A DNA stretch of 64,000 nucleotides from Arthrobacter sp. (GCA_029257465.1 JARIBG010000011.1:1-64000); one strand, 5' to 3'; positions 44,025-54,631 are shown, counted from the stretch's first letter. Numbers and translations are program-made. Notes: generated by a model not told the origin, from the letters alone.

Positions 44025-45149
44025 ATGCCACGCCGCCGAGTCTCAGCAACGCTCGGCTTCCTGCGGAAACGCTCGCGGATCGGCTTCAGACGCAGTTCGA
44101 CGTCGGTGCTCACGGCACTTCAGATGACCGTCTGCGCCGTCGGCGCCTACGCCTTCGCCGAGGAGGTCCTGGGCCACGACGGGCCGCTGTTCGCAGCGAC
44201 GTCGTCCATGATCGCGCTCGGGTTCTCACGCGACCCCCGGATCCGACGTGTCCTGGAAGTCGCCGTGGGGTGCACGCTCGGGATCACGGTGGGCGATGCC
44301 CTGCTGAGCATCTTCGGTACCGGGCTGTGGCAGGCCGCCCTCGTGCTGTTCATCTCCATCCTGCTGGCTCGTTTCCTGGACAGCGGCACCATCTTCACCA
44401 CGCAGCTCGGACTCCAGTCGCTGCTCGTGGTGCTGCTCCCCGCGCCGGAGGGCGGACCGTTCACGCGCAGCATCGACGCGATCGTCGGCGGGATCTTCGC
44501 CCTCGTCATCACCATGCTGCTGCCCCGGGATCCGCGCCGGGAACCCAAGACGGACGTCCGGGGGCTGCTCGCCGAACTCTCGAACGTGCTCAGGGAGAGC
44601 GCCGTCGCCCTGCGGGACAGCGATTCCACCGCAGCCTGGCACGCCCTCGTGCGGGCACGGGCCACGCACACCAGACTCGACACCTTGATGACCAGCATGC
44701 GCTCGGCGGAGGAGGTCGCCCGTATCTCACCTGCCTACCGACGGCATCGGGACGAGCTCGGATCCCTCCGCAGGGCTGTCGGGTTCATCGATCTCGCCGT
44801 CCGCAACAGTCGCGTCTTCTCGCGGCGGCTGACATCGGTGATCAATCACGCGGCGCTGTCCGACGAGGCGATCGAATCCCTCGTCCAGGTCCTCGAGGAC
44901 GTGGCTGACAGCGTGGACGTGCTCAGCCGGGCCCTGTCCGGTCGTGATTCCGCCGAACGCAATCTGAATCTCCGCCAGGCCCGGATAGAGCTGGCCGCCG
45001 TTGCCATCCAGCTCCACCCCGAGACGCTGCAGATCAAGCGGCTCGAGGGCGAGGGCCTGGTCCTGCTCCTGCGGCCGCTGGTCGTGGATCTGCTCGAGGC
45101 CACGGGTCTGACGCACGAGGACGCCGCCGCGTTCATGCCTCGCTTGTAG
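44025..45149 (+). CDS. FUSC family membrane protein (aromatic-acid-exporter-like)
   Basis: 374 residues. Six hydrophobic helices in the first 175 residues (TALQMTVCAVGAYAFAEEVL, VAVGCTLGITVGDALLSIFG, FISILLARFLD, SIDAIVGGIFALVITMLLP) followed by a soluble helical domain. RDPRIRRVLEVAVG and the glycine-rich segments match the FUSC/ArAE layout. TACACT ends six bases before the ATG, so the message is probably leaderless. Substrate unknown; exporter role is by family. Confidence 0.87.
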   Translation: MPRRRVSATLGFLRKRSRIGFRRSSTSVLTALQMTVCAVGAYAFAEEVLGHDGPLFAATSSMIALGFSRDPRIRRVLEVAVGCTLGITVGDALLSIFGTGLWQAALVLFISILLARFLDSGTIFTTQLGLQSLLVVLLPAPEGGPFTRSIDAIVGGIFALVITMLLPRDPRREPKTDVRGLLAELSNVLRESAVALRDSDSTAAWHALVRARATHTRLDTLMTSMRSAEEVARISPAYRRHRDELGSLRRAVGFIDLAVRNSRVFSRRLTSVINHAALSDEAIESLVQVLEDVADSVDVLSRALSGRDSAERNLNLRQARIELAAVAIQLHPETLQIKRLEGEGLVLLLRPLVVDLLEATGLTHEDAAAFMPRL

Positions 45150-45198
45150 CTCCGCTCCGGGAAGGTCGGCTGTCGGCGAGCGCCGGTAGCCTGACACC

Positions 45199-46584
45199 AT
45201 GGCCACCAAGACCTCCCCTTCTGCCCGCGCGGCTCGCAGTACCACCCCGAACTATCGCTGTGCCGAGTGCGGCTGGACGACGGCGAAGTGGGTGGGCCGC
45301 TGCGGAGAGTGCCAGGCGTGGGGAACGGTCGAGGAGACCGGCCAGGTCACGGCGCGCACGACGGCGGCCACCGCGGTCACGACCCCTGCCCGGAGGATCG
45401 CCGAGGTCGACGCCACGCTGTCCGGCTTCCAGCCGACGAGGATCGACGAGCTCGACCGCGTTCTCGGTGGCGGTCTCGTTCCAGGAGCGGTGATCCTCCT
45501 CGCCGGCGAGCCCGGCGTCGGGAAGTCCACACTCCTGCTCGACGTCGCCGCGCGGGTGGCGCGGCTCGGCAAGGACGTGCTCTACGTCACGGGCGAGGAG
45601 TCGGCGGCGCAGGTCAAGCTGCGTGCGGACCGGATCGACGCGGTCGCCGACTCCCTGTATCTGAGCGCCGAGACGGATCTGGGTCAGGCCCTCGGGCAGG
45701 TCGAGAAGATCGACCCGGCGCTGCTGATCGTCGATTCCGTGCAGACCTTCAGCAGCGCCGCGGTGGATGGCAGTGCCGGCGGTGTGACGCAGGTCCGCGA
45801 AGTGGCGGCCTCGCTCATCGGGGCGGCGAAGGCCCGCGGCATGACCACGCTGCTCGTGGGACACGTGACCAAGGACGGGTCGATCGCCGGCCCGAGACTC
45901 CTGGAGCACCTCGTCGACGTCGTCTGCCAGTTCGAGGGTGAGCGCCACTCGCGGCTGCGGCTGCTGCGCGCGGTGAAGAACCGCTACGGGCCCACGGACG
46001 AGGTGGGCTGTTTCGATCTGACGGACGCCGGTATCGAGGGCCTCGCCGACCCGAGCGGCCTCTTCGTCTCCCGCACCAAGGACCCGGTCTCGGGCACGTG
46101 CATCACGGTGACCCTCGAGGGGCGGCGACCACTGCTCGCGGAGGTCCAGGCGCTGCTGGCCGAGTCGTCGAACTCCCAGCCCCGCAGGGCCACGAGCGGG
46201 CTCGACAGCTCCCGTGTGGCCATGCTGCTGGCCGTGCTGCAGAGCCGGGCCGCGGTCTCCCTCCACAAGGACGACAGCTATGTTGCCACGGTGGGCGGGG
46301 TGCGCCTCACCGAGCCGGCGACGGATCTCGCGGTGGCCCTCGCCATCTCCTCCGCCAAGACCGACCATCCACTACCGGCGCGGCTCATCGCGTTCGGTGA
46401 GGTAGGACTCGCCGGAGAGGTGCGGCCGGTCCCCGGCATCAACCGGAGGATCCTGGAGGCGGAGCGTCTCGGCTTCACCCATGCGATCGTCCCGGCGTCG
46501 CCCGGTGGTACCGGCCCTGTCCCCCGGGGCTTCTCGGTGCGGGAGGTCTCCACCCTGGCGGAAGCGCTGGCGCTCCTGTTCTAG
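45199..46584 (+). CDS. radA: DNA repair protein RadA
   Basis: 461 residues. N-terminal zinc finger YRCAECGWTTAKWVGRCGEC, Walker A GEPGVGKSTLLLDVA, RadA-specific KNRYGPTDEVG, and a C-terminal Lon-protease-like domain (about 290-455, FGEVGLAGEVRPVPGI). RadA is a DNA helicase/branch-migration protein acting in recombination. TAGCCT ends six bases before the ATG, again suggesting a leaderless start. disA follows, the usual radA-disA order in actinobacteria and firmicutes. Confidence 0.95.
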   Translation: MATKTSPSARAARSTTPNYRCAECGWTTAKWVGRCGECQAWGTVEETGQVTARTTAATAVTTPARRIAEVDATLSGFQPTRIDELDRVLGGGLVPGAVILLAGEPGVGKSTLLLDVAARVARLGKDVLYVTGEESAAQVKLRADRIDAVADSLYLSAETDLGQALGQVEKIDPALLIVDSVQTFSSAAVDGSAGGVTQVREVAASLIGAAKARGMTTLLVGHVTKDGSIAGPRLLEHLVDVVCQFEGERHSRLRLLRAVKNRYGPTDEVGCFDLTDAGIEGLADPSGLFVSRTKDPVSGTCITVTLEGRRPLLAEVQALLAESSNSQPRRATSGLDSSRVAMLLAVLQSRAAVSLHKDDSYVATVGGVRLTEPATDLAVALAISSAKTDHPLPARLIAFGEVGLAGEVRPVPGINRRILEAERLGFTHAIVPASPGGTGPVPRGFSVREVSTLAEALALLF

Positions 46585-46742
46585 CGCTGCTGCTTCAGAC
46601 ACGGTGTGGCCGGCTGCGACAGGAGTGACAGTAGTATTGTGCTCGGCTGCGCGGTATCACGCAGCCATCGTCCGCCGGGTCCTGCCCGGCGTCGCCCGCT
46701 CGCGCCGGGCTCTCGACTGCGCGGGAGGCGAAAGGTTGGGTC

Positions 46743-47819
46743 ATGGTTCGCAGTCCGGAGGACTCGCTGAAAGCCCCGCTCACCAGAGTAGCTCCCGGCA
46801 CACAGTTGCGTGATGGTCTTGAGCGAATCCTGCGGGGACGCACAGGAGCACTGATCGTGCTGGGATTCGACAGGACCGTGGACTCCATCTCCTCCGGCGG
46901 ATTCGACATCGGCATAGATTTCTCGCCGACCCGCCTGCGGGAACTGGCGAAGATGGACGGAGCGATCATCTGCGATCGCGATGCGAGCCGGATCCTTCGC
47001 GCCGGGGTGCAGCTCGTCCCGGATCACACCATCGAGACGCAGGAGTCGGGGACGCGGCACCGTACGGCCGAGCGCGTGGCCAAGCAGACCGGGCTGCCCG
47101 TGATCAGCGTCAGTCAGTCCATGCAGATCATCGCCCTCTACATCGACGGGATCCGTTTCGTCCTGGAAGGTTCGGAGCCGGTATTGGCGCGCGCCAATCA
47201 GGCCCTGGCCACCCTGGAGCGCTATCGGGCGCGCCTGGACCAGGTGACCAACTCGCTCTCCGCCCTCGAGATCGAGGCGATGGTCACGGTGCGCGACGTG
47301 GCCGCCACACTGCAGCGGCAGGAGATGGTGCGGCGGATCTCCGAGGAGATCTCCCAGTACGTGCTGGAGCTCGGCGTCGACGGCCGCCTGCTCTCGCTCC
47401 AGGTGGAGGAGCTCACCACGGGGCTGGGCCCGGGGAGTGAGATGATTCTGCGCGACTATCTGGAGGCCGGTGCCGGTACCGCCCCCCTCGAGGAACGCGT
47501 GGCGACCCTGCAGAGCCTGAGCTCCACGGACCTGATCGATCTCGGCAGTATCGCGGGCGTGCTGGGCTTCGGCTCGTCCGTCGATTCGCTGGACACGGCC
47601 ATCCAGCCCAAGGGCTACCGCCTGCTCTCGGGCATCAAGGCCGTGCCACCGACCATCGCCAATCGGCTCGTGGACCGTCTCGACGGGCTGCAGAACCTCC
47701 TGGCCGCGAACATCGAGGATCTCATGGCAGTGGACGGCATCGGTGAACAGCGGGCGCGGAGAGTCCGTGAGGGCCTGTCGAGGATCGCGGAGACGAGCCT
47801 GCTCGATCGCTTCCTGTAG
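46743..47819 (+). CDS. disA: DNA integrity scanning diadenylate cyclase DisA
   Basis: 358 residues, AAAGG upstream of the ATG. The DAC domain (about 10-145) has LGFDRTVDSISSGGFDIG, MDGAIICDRDASRILRAG with the DGA triad, and GTRHRTAERVAKQTG with the RHR motif. A helical linker leads to the C-terminal helix-hairpin-helix DNA-binding part LMAVDGIGEQRARRVREGL. It makes cyclic di-AMP from two ATP while scanning DNA for branched structures. RadA, encoded upstream, is a known partner and inhibitor. Confidence 0.96.
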   Translation: MVRSPEDSLKAPLTRVAPGTQLRDGLERILRGRTGALIVLGFDRTVDSISSGGFDIGIDFSPTRLRELAKMDGAIICDRDASRILRAGVQLVPDHTIETQESGTRHRTAERVAKQTGLPVISVSQSMQIIALYIDGIRFVLEGSEPVLARANQALATLERYRARLDQVTNSLSALEIEAMVTVRDVAATLQRQEMVRRISEEISQYVLELGVDGRLLSLQVEELTTGLGPGSEMILRDYLEAGAGTAPLEERVATLQSLSSTDLIDLGSIAGVLGFGSSVDSLDTAIQPKGYRLLSGIKAVPPTIANRLVDRLDGLQNLLAANIEDLMAVDGIGEQRARRVREGLSRIAETSLLDRFL

Positions 47820-47877
47820 CCCAGCCGGCAGGTACGACGCCGGAACGCAGCAGTGAACCATCCACCCAGGAGCACCC

Positions 47878-48864
47878 ATGAACCCGGAGCACGACGGCGC
47901 TGCCACTGCCGTGCAGCTGCTGCACCGACGCGTGACCGGCTGGTTCTCGGAGGCGGCCCGGGAGCTGCCCTGGCGGGACCCGGGGTGCTCGCCGTGGGGG
48001 ATTCTTCTCAGCGAGGTGATGCTGCAGCAGACGCCCGTGGTGCGCGTGCTCCCGGTCTGGCAGGAGTGGCTGGAACGCTGGCCCGCTCCGGCCGATCTCG
48101 CCGCAGCACCCGTCGGCGCGGCCGTACGCCACTGGGGCCGACTCGGCTACCCGCGCAGGGCCCTGCGCCTCCATGCGGCGGCAACCGCGATCGTGGCCCA
48201 GTACGACGGCGCGGTCCCGACGACCCGCGACGAGCTCCTGGCCCTCCCCGGCGTCGGCGCCTATACGGCCGCCGCGGTGGCCGCCTTCGCCCATGGGCGG
48301 CGCGAGACCGTGGTCGACACCAACATCAGGCGCGTCCAGGCACGCCTGATCGGAGGTACTGCCCTGCCCGCTCCTGCACTCACGGCCGCGGAGACGCGGC
48401 GCGCCGAGCACCTGCTGCCGGACGACGACGCACTGTCGGTGCGGTGGAACGCCGCCGTCATGGAACTCGGGGCCGTGATCTGTACCGCACGGGCCCCCGC
48501 CTGTGGGAGCTGCCCGGTGCTGGACGCATGCGCCTGGGTGTCCGCGGGCCGCCCCGCTCCGCACTACACGCCGAAGGGGCAGCCCTGGGCCGGCACCGAT
48601 CGGCAGGTGCGTGGGGCGATCGTCGCCGTGCTCCGGGCCGCCGAGAGTCCCGTGCCACGGACTCTCCTCATCGAGGCACCGGTGGATCTGACCATGCGGG
48701 CACCGGCAGCGCCGGCCGAGGCAGGGATCGACGTGCTGCAGGGCGCGCTCGGGGCCCTGCACGGCCTGCGGGCACCGAGTGAACAGCACGAACGCGCCCT
48801 GGCCGGTCTCCTCGCGGACGGCCTGGCCCAGGAGATCGACGGCGGCATCCAGCTGCCCTCCTGA
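47878..48864 (+). CDS. mutY: A/G-specific adenine glycosylase
   Basis: 328 residues. Catalytic Glu in LLSEVMLQQTPVVRVLP, HhH LALPGVGAYTAAAVAAFAHG, catalytic Asp in ETVVDTNIRRVQAR, and the 4Fe-4S cluster in CTARAPACGSCPVLDAC (Cys spacing 6-2-5). It removes adenine opposite 8-oxoguanine. The C-terminal 100 residues are short and lack a clear NUDIX-like 8-oxoG domain, a form common in actinobacteria. It follows disA with about 60 bases between. Confidence 0.94.
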   Translation: MNPEHDGAATAVQLLHRRVTGWFSEAARELPWRDPGCSPWGILLSEVMLQQTPVVRVLPVWQEWLERWPAPADLAAAPVGAAVRHWGRLGYPRRALRLHAAATAIVAQYDGAVPTTRDELLALPGVGAYTAAAVAAFAHGRRETVVDTNIRRVQARLIGGTALPAPALTAAETRRAEHLLPDDDALSVRWNAAVMELGAVICTARAPACGSCPVLDACAWVSAGRPAPHYTPKGQPWAGTDRQVRGAIVAVLRAAESPVPRTLLIEAPVDLTMRAPAAPAEAGIDVLQGALGALHGLRAPSEQHERALAGLLADGLAQEIDGGIQLPS

Positions 48865-48894
48865 CCTGCCCTCCTGGTCCCGACCTGGTCCCGA

Positions 48895-49656
48895 TCAGGC
48901 CGACTCACCGAATCCTGACTCGACGGCTTCGCCGACGAGATCGAGTGCGACCTGCGCCTCGGGCCCATGGGCCTCCACCGACACCGTCCCACCCTGTCCG
49001 AGCCCCAGGCTCATCAGGAGCATCACGGACGTGGCGTCCACCCCGTTCACCGTCACCTCCGCGTCGAGCTCGAGGAGCCCGGAGGCCAGGACGGCTGCCG
49101 GACGGGCGTGCAGGCCCATCTTGTTCGGCAGCGTGAACGATCCGCTGACCGTGTGCCCGGAGGAGTCGGAGCCGGGAGTATCGGACCCGTCGGGCGTCCC
49201 GCGCCCCACCGCGCTCCGGCCCACTGCATCACCACTGACGAAGGGCTCGAGCTCCTCGGGCCGGATGGACACGACGGCGCCTTCCGCTGCACGGAGGACC
49301 TCGTCGAGCGAAGCCCCACCCTGTGCCTGTACTGCCGCGGCGACCGCCCCCTCGACCAGGGCTGCCTCGGCCAGACGCACCCACTCCCGTGCACCCGCAT
49401 CGAGGAACTCGAGTGCCATCTCCGCCGTCATCACGGCGCTGCCGAGATCGGTCAGCACCACGACGCCGTCCTCGCCCATGGCCTGCTCTATTCCGGAGCG
49501 GACGCGCTCGAAGCTGGTGCCGATCCGGGCCCCCTCGCCGTCGTCGGTGCCCCCTGCCGCCACGATCACGACGTCGGGAGCCATCTGCGCTGCCAGGTCG
49601 ACGACGCCGTCGGCGATCTTCTCGCTGTGGGAGACGATGACCAGCCCGACACTCAT
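48895..49656 (-). CDS. dhaM: Dihydroxyacetone kinase phosphotransfer subunit DhaM, with fused HPr domain
   Basis: 253 residues. EIIA-mannose-type domain (about 1-130, phosphorylated His in GLVIVSHSEKIADGV) is joined by a Gly/Ser/Asp-rich linker (about 140-165) to a C-terminal HPr domain (KMGLHARPAAVLASGLLE). It relays phosphate from the PTS to ADP bound on DhaL. Its ATG overlaps the dhaL stop by four bases. The HPr domain may let it draw directly on enzyme I. Confidence 0.95.
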   Translation of the reverse strand: MSVGLVIVSHSEKIADGVVDLAAQMAPDVVIVAAGGTDDGEGARIGTSFERVRSGIEQAMGEDGVVVLTDLGSAVMTAEMALEFLDAGAREWVRLAEAALVEGAVAAAVQAQGGASLDEVLRAAEGAVVSIRPEELEPFVSGDAVGRSAVGRGTPDGSDTPGSDSSGHTVSGSFTLPNKMGLHARPAAVLASGLLELDAEVTVNGVDATSVMLLMSLGLGQGGTVSVEAHGPEAQVALDLVGEAVESGFGESA

Positions 49657-50303
49657 CCGTGGGCCTGCCGCGCGGTGTCGGCCGCGGCCCGCAGGATCAT
49701 GGCACTCGAGACCGCCCCGGGGTCCTGGTGCCCGGCGCTGCGCTCGCCCAGGTAGCTCGCCCTGCCCTTGCGTGCGATCAGCGGTTCCGTCGCCACGGCC
49801 CCGGCCTGCGCAGCGTCGGCCGCAGCGGTGAGCACCCCTGCCGCGTCGGCGCCGGCCTCGGCTGCGGCGTGCGCGGCGTCGACGGCGGGGCTCCAGGCAT
49901 CCACCATGGTCTTGTCGCCCACCTCCGCCTTGCCGCGGACCACGACGCCGTCCCGGGCAGCGCCGATCATGGCCGCCACGAGCACCGCGTCGATCTCCCC
50001 CGCCTCGCCGAGCGCGGTCGCTGCCCGCAGGAACGCCGTTCCGTACAGCGGCCCGGCCGCACCGCCCACCGTGGACATCAGGGTCATCGCCACCACTTTC
50101 AGCACGGCTGCCGGTGTCCCGGGCGCATCGGCGTCGTCGAGCTTGCCGATCACCGCGGTGAAGCCGCGGTCCAGGTTCTCGCCGTGGTCCGCATCGCCGA
50201 CGGCGCGGTCCAGATCGATCAGGTGCGTGCGCTCGGCGGCGATGACGCGGGCGCTCTCCCGGATCCAGCCGAGGGCCCAGTCGGTGTCGAGGGTCCCGGC
50301 CAT
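49653..50303 (-). CDS. dhaL: Dihydroxyacetone kinase ADP-binding subunit DhaL
   Basis: 216 residues, an all-helical barrel. Nucleotide and magnesium site DRAVGDADHGENLDRGFTA near residue 35 with three aspartates; TLMSTVGGAAGPLYGTAF and GDKTMVDAWSPAVDAAHAA are family signatures. It carries the ADP that DhaM phosphorylates and passes the phosphate to dihydroxyacetone on DhaK. Gene order dhaK-dhaL-dhaM with one-base and four-base junctions makes a tight operon. Confidence 0.95.
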   Translation of the reverse strand: MAGTLDTDWALGWIRESARVIAAERTHLIDLDRAVGDADHGENLDRGFTAVIGKLDDADAPGTPAAVLKVVAMTLMSTVGGAAGPLYGTAFLRAATALGEAGEIDAVLVAAMIGAARDGVVVRGKAEVGDKTMVDAWSPAVDAAHAAAEAGADAAGVLTAAADAAQAGAVATEPLIARKGRASYLGERSAGHQDPGAVSSAMILRAAADTARQAHG

Positions 50304-50304
50304 G

Positions 50305-51306
<1,002 letters not shown>

Positions 51307-51423
51307 GACTGCTGCTCCTCGGCTGCGGACGGACAGGGGCGCCGGCGGACCGCCTGGAGATGAGCCGCCCGGGGCACTGGCCACGTTACCGCCCGCCACC
51401 ACCGCCGCCTAGTGTCCGTTCCA

Positions 51424-51474
51424 CTGTGTCCGGGCAAGCGCTGTGTCCGGGTAAGCACTGTGTCCGGGCATTCA
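51424..51474. repeat. Three 17-bp tandem repeats upstream of dhaKLM
   Basis: CTGTGTCCGGGCAAGCG, CTGTGTCCGGGTAAGCA and CTGTGTCCGGGCATTCA lie head to tail, 118 bases upstream of the dhaK start; a partial fourth copy (GTGTCCGTTCCA) precedes them. On the minus strand each holds CCCGGACACAG. Possible regulator sites or a variable tandem repeat. Confidence 0.75.
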
Positions 51475-51588
51475 CTGGCGCGACTGGGGTGAGCCTGACT
51501 ACGCCGGGAACGACGGAGGGAGGGTTCCCGCGATGGGTTCCCTCCCCCGGTCATGCGGGGCCGCCGGTGACGCTGCGGCCCGGTCCGA

Positions 51589-51768
51589 TCAGCTGCCCTG
51601 CTTGAACGCATCCTTGACGTTCTCGCCGGCGTCCTTGACGCTGGAGCTCGCCTGGTCCTTGTGACCCTCGGCCTCCATGCTGTCGTTCCCGGTTGCCTTG
51701 CCGAGGCCTTCCTTCGCCTTGCCGGCCAGGTCCTCGCCCTTGTTCGAGATCTTGTCGCCCAGTCCCAT
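51589..51768 (-). CDS. CsbD family stress protein
   Basis: 59 residues from MGLGDKISNKGEDLAGKAKE, start set by AAGGAGG upstream. The repeated Gly-Lys-Ala/Asp pattern (GKAKEGLGKATGND, AGENVKDAFKQGS) is the CsbD signature. CsbD-like proteins are hydrophilic, general-stress-induced and of unknown mechanism. Three unrelated stress proteins (YsnF, GlsB, Usp) also occur in the window. Confidence 0.93.
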   Translation of the reverse strand: MGLGDKISNKGEDLAGKAKEGLGKATGNDSMEAEGHKDQASSSVKDAGENVKDAFKQGS

Positions 51769-51911
51769 GATGCGGACCTCCTTCGCTCGGTGTACACCCA
51801 TCGGATCCGGTGGGTGCAGGCACTCCCGTGGGGAATGCCCGGTAGTCCGACCTTAGCCCCGTGCCCGGACGCAAAGCCAGCGTGCGGCCCTCCACACTCC
51901 GACCCGGTGCC

Positions 51912-52421
51912 TCAGATCATGCGGATCATGCGGGTGTTGCCGAGGGTGTTCGGTTTGACCCGGGCGAGGTCGAGGAACTCCGCCACGCCCTCGTCGTGCG
52001 AGCGCAGCAGCTCGGAGTAGGTCGCCGGGTCGACGGCGGACTGGTCCTCCATGATCGCGAACCCGTGGCGGCGGAAGAAGTCCACCTCGAAGGTGAGGCA
52101 GAAGACGCGGCTGACCCCGACGTCGCGGGCGCCGGTCAGCAGCTCCTCCACGAGCGCGTGCCCCACCCCCAGCCCACGGGCGCGGGACGACGTCGCCAGG
52201 GTCCGCACCTCCGCGAGGTCCTCCCACATGATGTGCAGCGCCCCGCAGCCGAGCATCACGCCGCCTGGATCCTCCGCGATGCGGAACTCGGGCAGCGCCT
52301 CGTAGTAGGCCACCGTCTCCTTGGCGATCAGGATGCGCTCCTGTGCCAACGGCGCGATGATCGCCTTGATCGCCGGGACGTCCGAGGTGCGGGCGCGACG
52401 GATGGTGAAGGGCAGGCTCAT
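51912..52421 (-). CDS. argA: Amino-acid N-acetyltransferase (GNAT, ArgA-like)
   Basis: 169 residues. GNAT fold with the acetyl-CoA loop TSSRARGLGVGHALVEELL and ALHIMWEDLAEVRTLA before it; the C-terminal RVFCLTFEVDFFRRHGFAIM is conserved in the short actinobacterial glutamate N-acetyltransferases (like Rv2747). It would make N-acetylglutamate for arginine synthesis. No other arginine gene is adjacent, so the assignment rests on sequence family. Confidence 0.85.
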   Translation of the reverse strand: MSLPFTIRRARTSDVPAIKAIIAPLAQERILIAKETVAYYEALPEFRIAEDPGGVMLGCGALHIMWEDLAEVRTLATSSRARGLGVGHALVEELLTGARDVGVSRVFCLTFEVDFFRRHGFAIMEDQSAVDPATYSELLRSHDEGVAEFLDLARVKPNTLGNTRMIRMI

Positions 52422-52454
52422 CAGACCACTCTACAAATACCCGCGCCCCCACTC

Positions 52455-54476
52455 CTACAGGCCCAACTCCGGCGGCAGTTCGCGTTCCTCCCCGAGGAGA
52501 TGCGCGGCCAGGAAGGCCTCGATCACGGAGTACCAGATCTTCGCGTGCTGCGGTTTGAGGATCCAGTGGTTCTCGTCTGGGAAGTAGAGGAAGCGGTGCG
52601 GCGTGACGCCGTCGTCGTCCGCAGGGAGCTGCGAGGACGACAGGAGCTCGTACCACAGGCGCAGCCCCTCACCGATGGGGACCCGGTAGTCCTTGTCCCC
52701 GTGGATGACGAGCATGGGGGTGCTGATGTCCGCCACATGGGTGTGCGGCGAGTTCTCCAACATGGCCGCAGGGGTCATCTCGCGTTTCCAGTAGTAGGCG
52801 GCGTCGGTCGTGGGGCCGAACTGGTCGAGTGCCCACAGGCTCGCGTGGGTCACGATCGCCGCGAACCTGTCCGTGTGACCGGCGATCCAGTTGGCCATGT
52901 ACCCGCCGAAGCTGCCGCCCATCGCTGCGAGGCGGGTGCCGTCGATGTCCGCCCGTGCCACGAGATCGTCGGTCGCCCTCATCAGATCCGTGTACGGCGC
53001 CTTCCCCCACTGGCCCCAGCCACGATCGACCATGTGCTGGCCGTAGCCGGTGGACAGCGCCGGGTCCGGCAGCAGGACGGCGTACCCGCGGGCCGCCATG
53101 ATCCATGGTGACCAGCGCCAGGTCCAGGCGTTCCAGGAGCCGATGGGCCCGCCGTGGACCCACAGCAGAGCCGGCGCCGGTGACTGCGCTGAGGCGCCCT
53201 CCGGCAGGACGAGCCAGGACCGCACGCTGTGGCCGTCCTCCCCGACCGATTCCACCCGCTCGATGGTGCCGGGCAGTTCCGGCCGCTCTGAAGGGTTCAG
53301 CAGACGCTCGGTGGCGCCGGAGGCGAGATCGATGCGGACGATCTCCGCCGGGAACAGGTACGAACTGCGCAGCGCGTAGGCCGTCAGGCCGTCCGGTGCC
53401 AGCAGGACGAGCGAGTACGCGGCGGCGTCCTGGGTGATCCGGCGCACCGAGCCGGTCGAGGTGTCGATCAGGAAGACCGGGGCGCAGCCGTCGTCGTCGG
53501 CTGTCACCACCAGGGCGGAGCCGTCGGGCAGCCAGGCTTGCGGGGCCGGCCAGCGGTCCCAGTCGGCGGCCAGCGGAACCGGGTCCCCGCCGTCGAGGGG
53601 AAGCAGCAGCAGATCGGTGTGCGGCGCGAGCTCGGCCGTGGTCCGTCGCTCCCTCACCACGACCAGCCGACGTCCGTCGGGGCTCACGGGCCCGGGGACG
53701 TAGTCGTTGTCGCGGTCGTCGAGCAGGATGGTGAGCTCCCTGGTCGCGACGTCGACCCGCGCCAGAACCGTGCGCTCGGAACCGAACTCCTCCGGGACGG
53801 TGAGGGCGGTGAACAGGACGGAACCGTCCGGTGCGAGGACAGGGTGGGCGTTCCTCAGCCCTCCACGCGCTGACGGGATCAGCTCCTGGAGTTCCCCGCC
53901 GTCTCCGCCCGGATCCTGCAGACCGAAGTACCGCGGCTCCTCCGGCCCGAGATCGGCGTCCCAGTACCGCACCGGGTAGCCGGAGTGCAGGATCGCCGCG
54001 ACCCCGCCGTCCTTACGCGCGGTGCGGCGCTCGACGTCGTCCTCCTCGTCCGTGGAGCCGGCGAGGACGCCCCCGGTGACGACGGCGATCTCGGCGTTCT
54101 GCGCCGTCGTCACCCCGGAGATCCCGCCTGCTCGGGAGAGCACCAGGGAGGCCTCTCCGCCCGCAGCGGGCAGTCGCCACAGTGCCGGGCGGTCCTCGGC
54201 GTCGGCGTCGTCCGGGTCGGGACGGGACGAGGTGAACAGCAGATCGCCGCCGACGAGGAACGCTGCACCGGATTCTCCGGCGGCACTGCGCGTGAGCCGC
54301 CGGGCGGGTCGGTGTCCGCCCGGGTCCACCTCCCACAGGGCGCTCCGGTAGGCGGTCCTCTTCGGGTCAAGGGTGGCCACTGTCGTCACGAGACGTGTCC
54401 CCTGCCTGTCGAGGACGAGCCCGCTCACGCGCGGGAGGGCGACGAAGTGGTCGAGGTCTGAGAAGTCGGTGGTCAT
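52455..54476 (-). CDS. S9 family peptidase (prolyl oligopeptidase-like)
   Basis: 673 residues. A seven-bladed propeller-like N-terminal region (about 10-400) precedes the alpha/beta hydrolase domain (about 410-665). The catalytic serine is in AMGGSFGGYMANWIAG, the Asp in HGDKDYRVPIGEGLRLWYEL and the His in PDENHWILKPQHAK. This is the acylaminoacyl-peptidase-like group. It has no signal peptide, so it acts in the cytoplasm on short peptides. Confidence 0.94.
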   Translation of the reverse strand: MTTDFSDLDHFVALPRVSGLVLDRQGTRLVTTVATLDPKRTAYRSALWEVDPGGHRPARRLTRSAAGESGAAFLVGGDLLFTSSRPDPDDADAEDRPALWRLPAAGGEASLVLSRAGGISGVTTAQNAEIAVVTGGVLAGSTDEEDDVERRTARKDGGVAAILHSGYPVRYWDADLGPEEPRYFGLQDPGGDGGELQELIPSARGGLRNAHPVLAPDGSVLFTALTVPEEFGSERTVLARVDVATRELTILLDDRDNDYVPGPVSPDGRRLVVVRERRTTAELAPHTDLLLLPLDGGDPVPLAADWDRWPAPQAWLPDGSALVVTADDDGCAPVFLIDTSTGSVRRITQDAAAYSLVLLAPDGLTAYALRSSYLFPAEIVRIDLASGATERLLNPSERPELPGTIERVESVGEDGHSVRSWLVLPEGASAQSPAPALLWVHGGPIGSWNAWTWRWSPWIMAARGYAVLLPDPALSTGYGQHMVDRGWGQWGKAPYTDLMRATDDLVARADIDGTRLAAMGGSFGGYMANWIAGHTDRFAAIVTHASLWALDQFGPTTDAAYYWKREMTPAAMLENSPHTHVADISTPMLVIHGDKDYRVPIGEGLRLWYELLSSSQLPADDDGVTPHRFLYFPDENHWILKPQHAKIWYSVIEAFLAAHLLGEERELPPELGL

Positions 54477-54576
54477 GACCCATCTCTATCACTGCCTGTG
54501 CCCTGGATCACACGGGTTCACCGAGGGAGGAATCAGGTTGCTGCAGGCATCGACCTCCGCGACCGCAGGAACGACG

Positions 54577-54606
54577 GAACCCGCCCTGGTGACCCAGGGC
54601 GGGTTC
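54577..54606 (-). terminator. Terminator downstream of clpC
   Basis: GAACCCGCCCTGG pairs with CCAGGGCGGGTTC around a four-base loop, 25 bases after the clpC stop. The bases after the stem on the minus strand are CGTCG, so the U-tract is weak. Confidence 0.7.
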
Positions 54607-54631
54607 TGTCGTGCGTGGAAGCACGTTGGTC

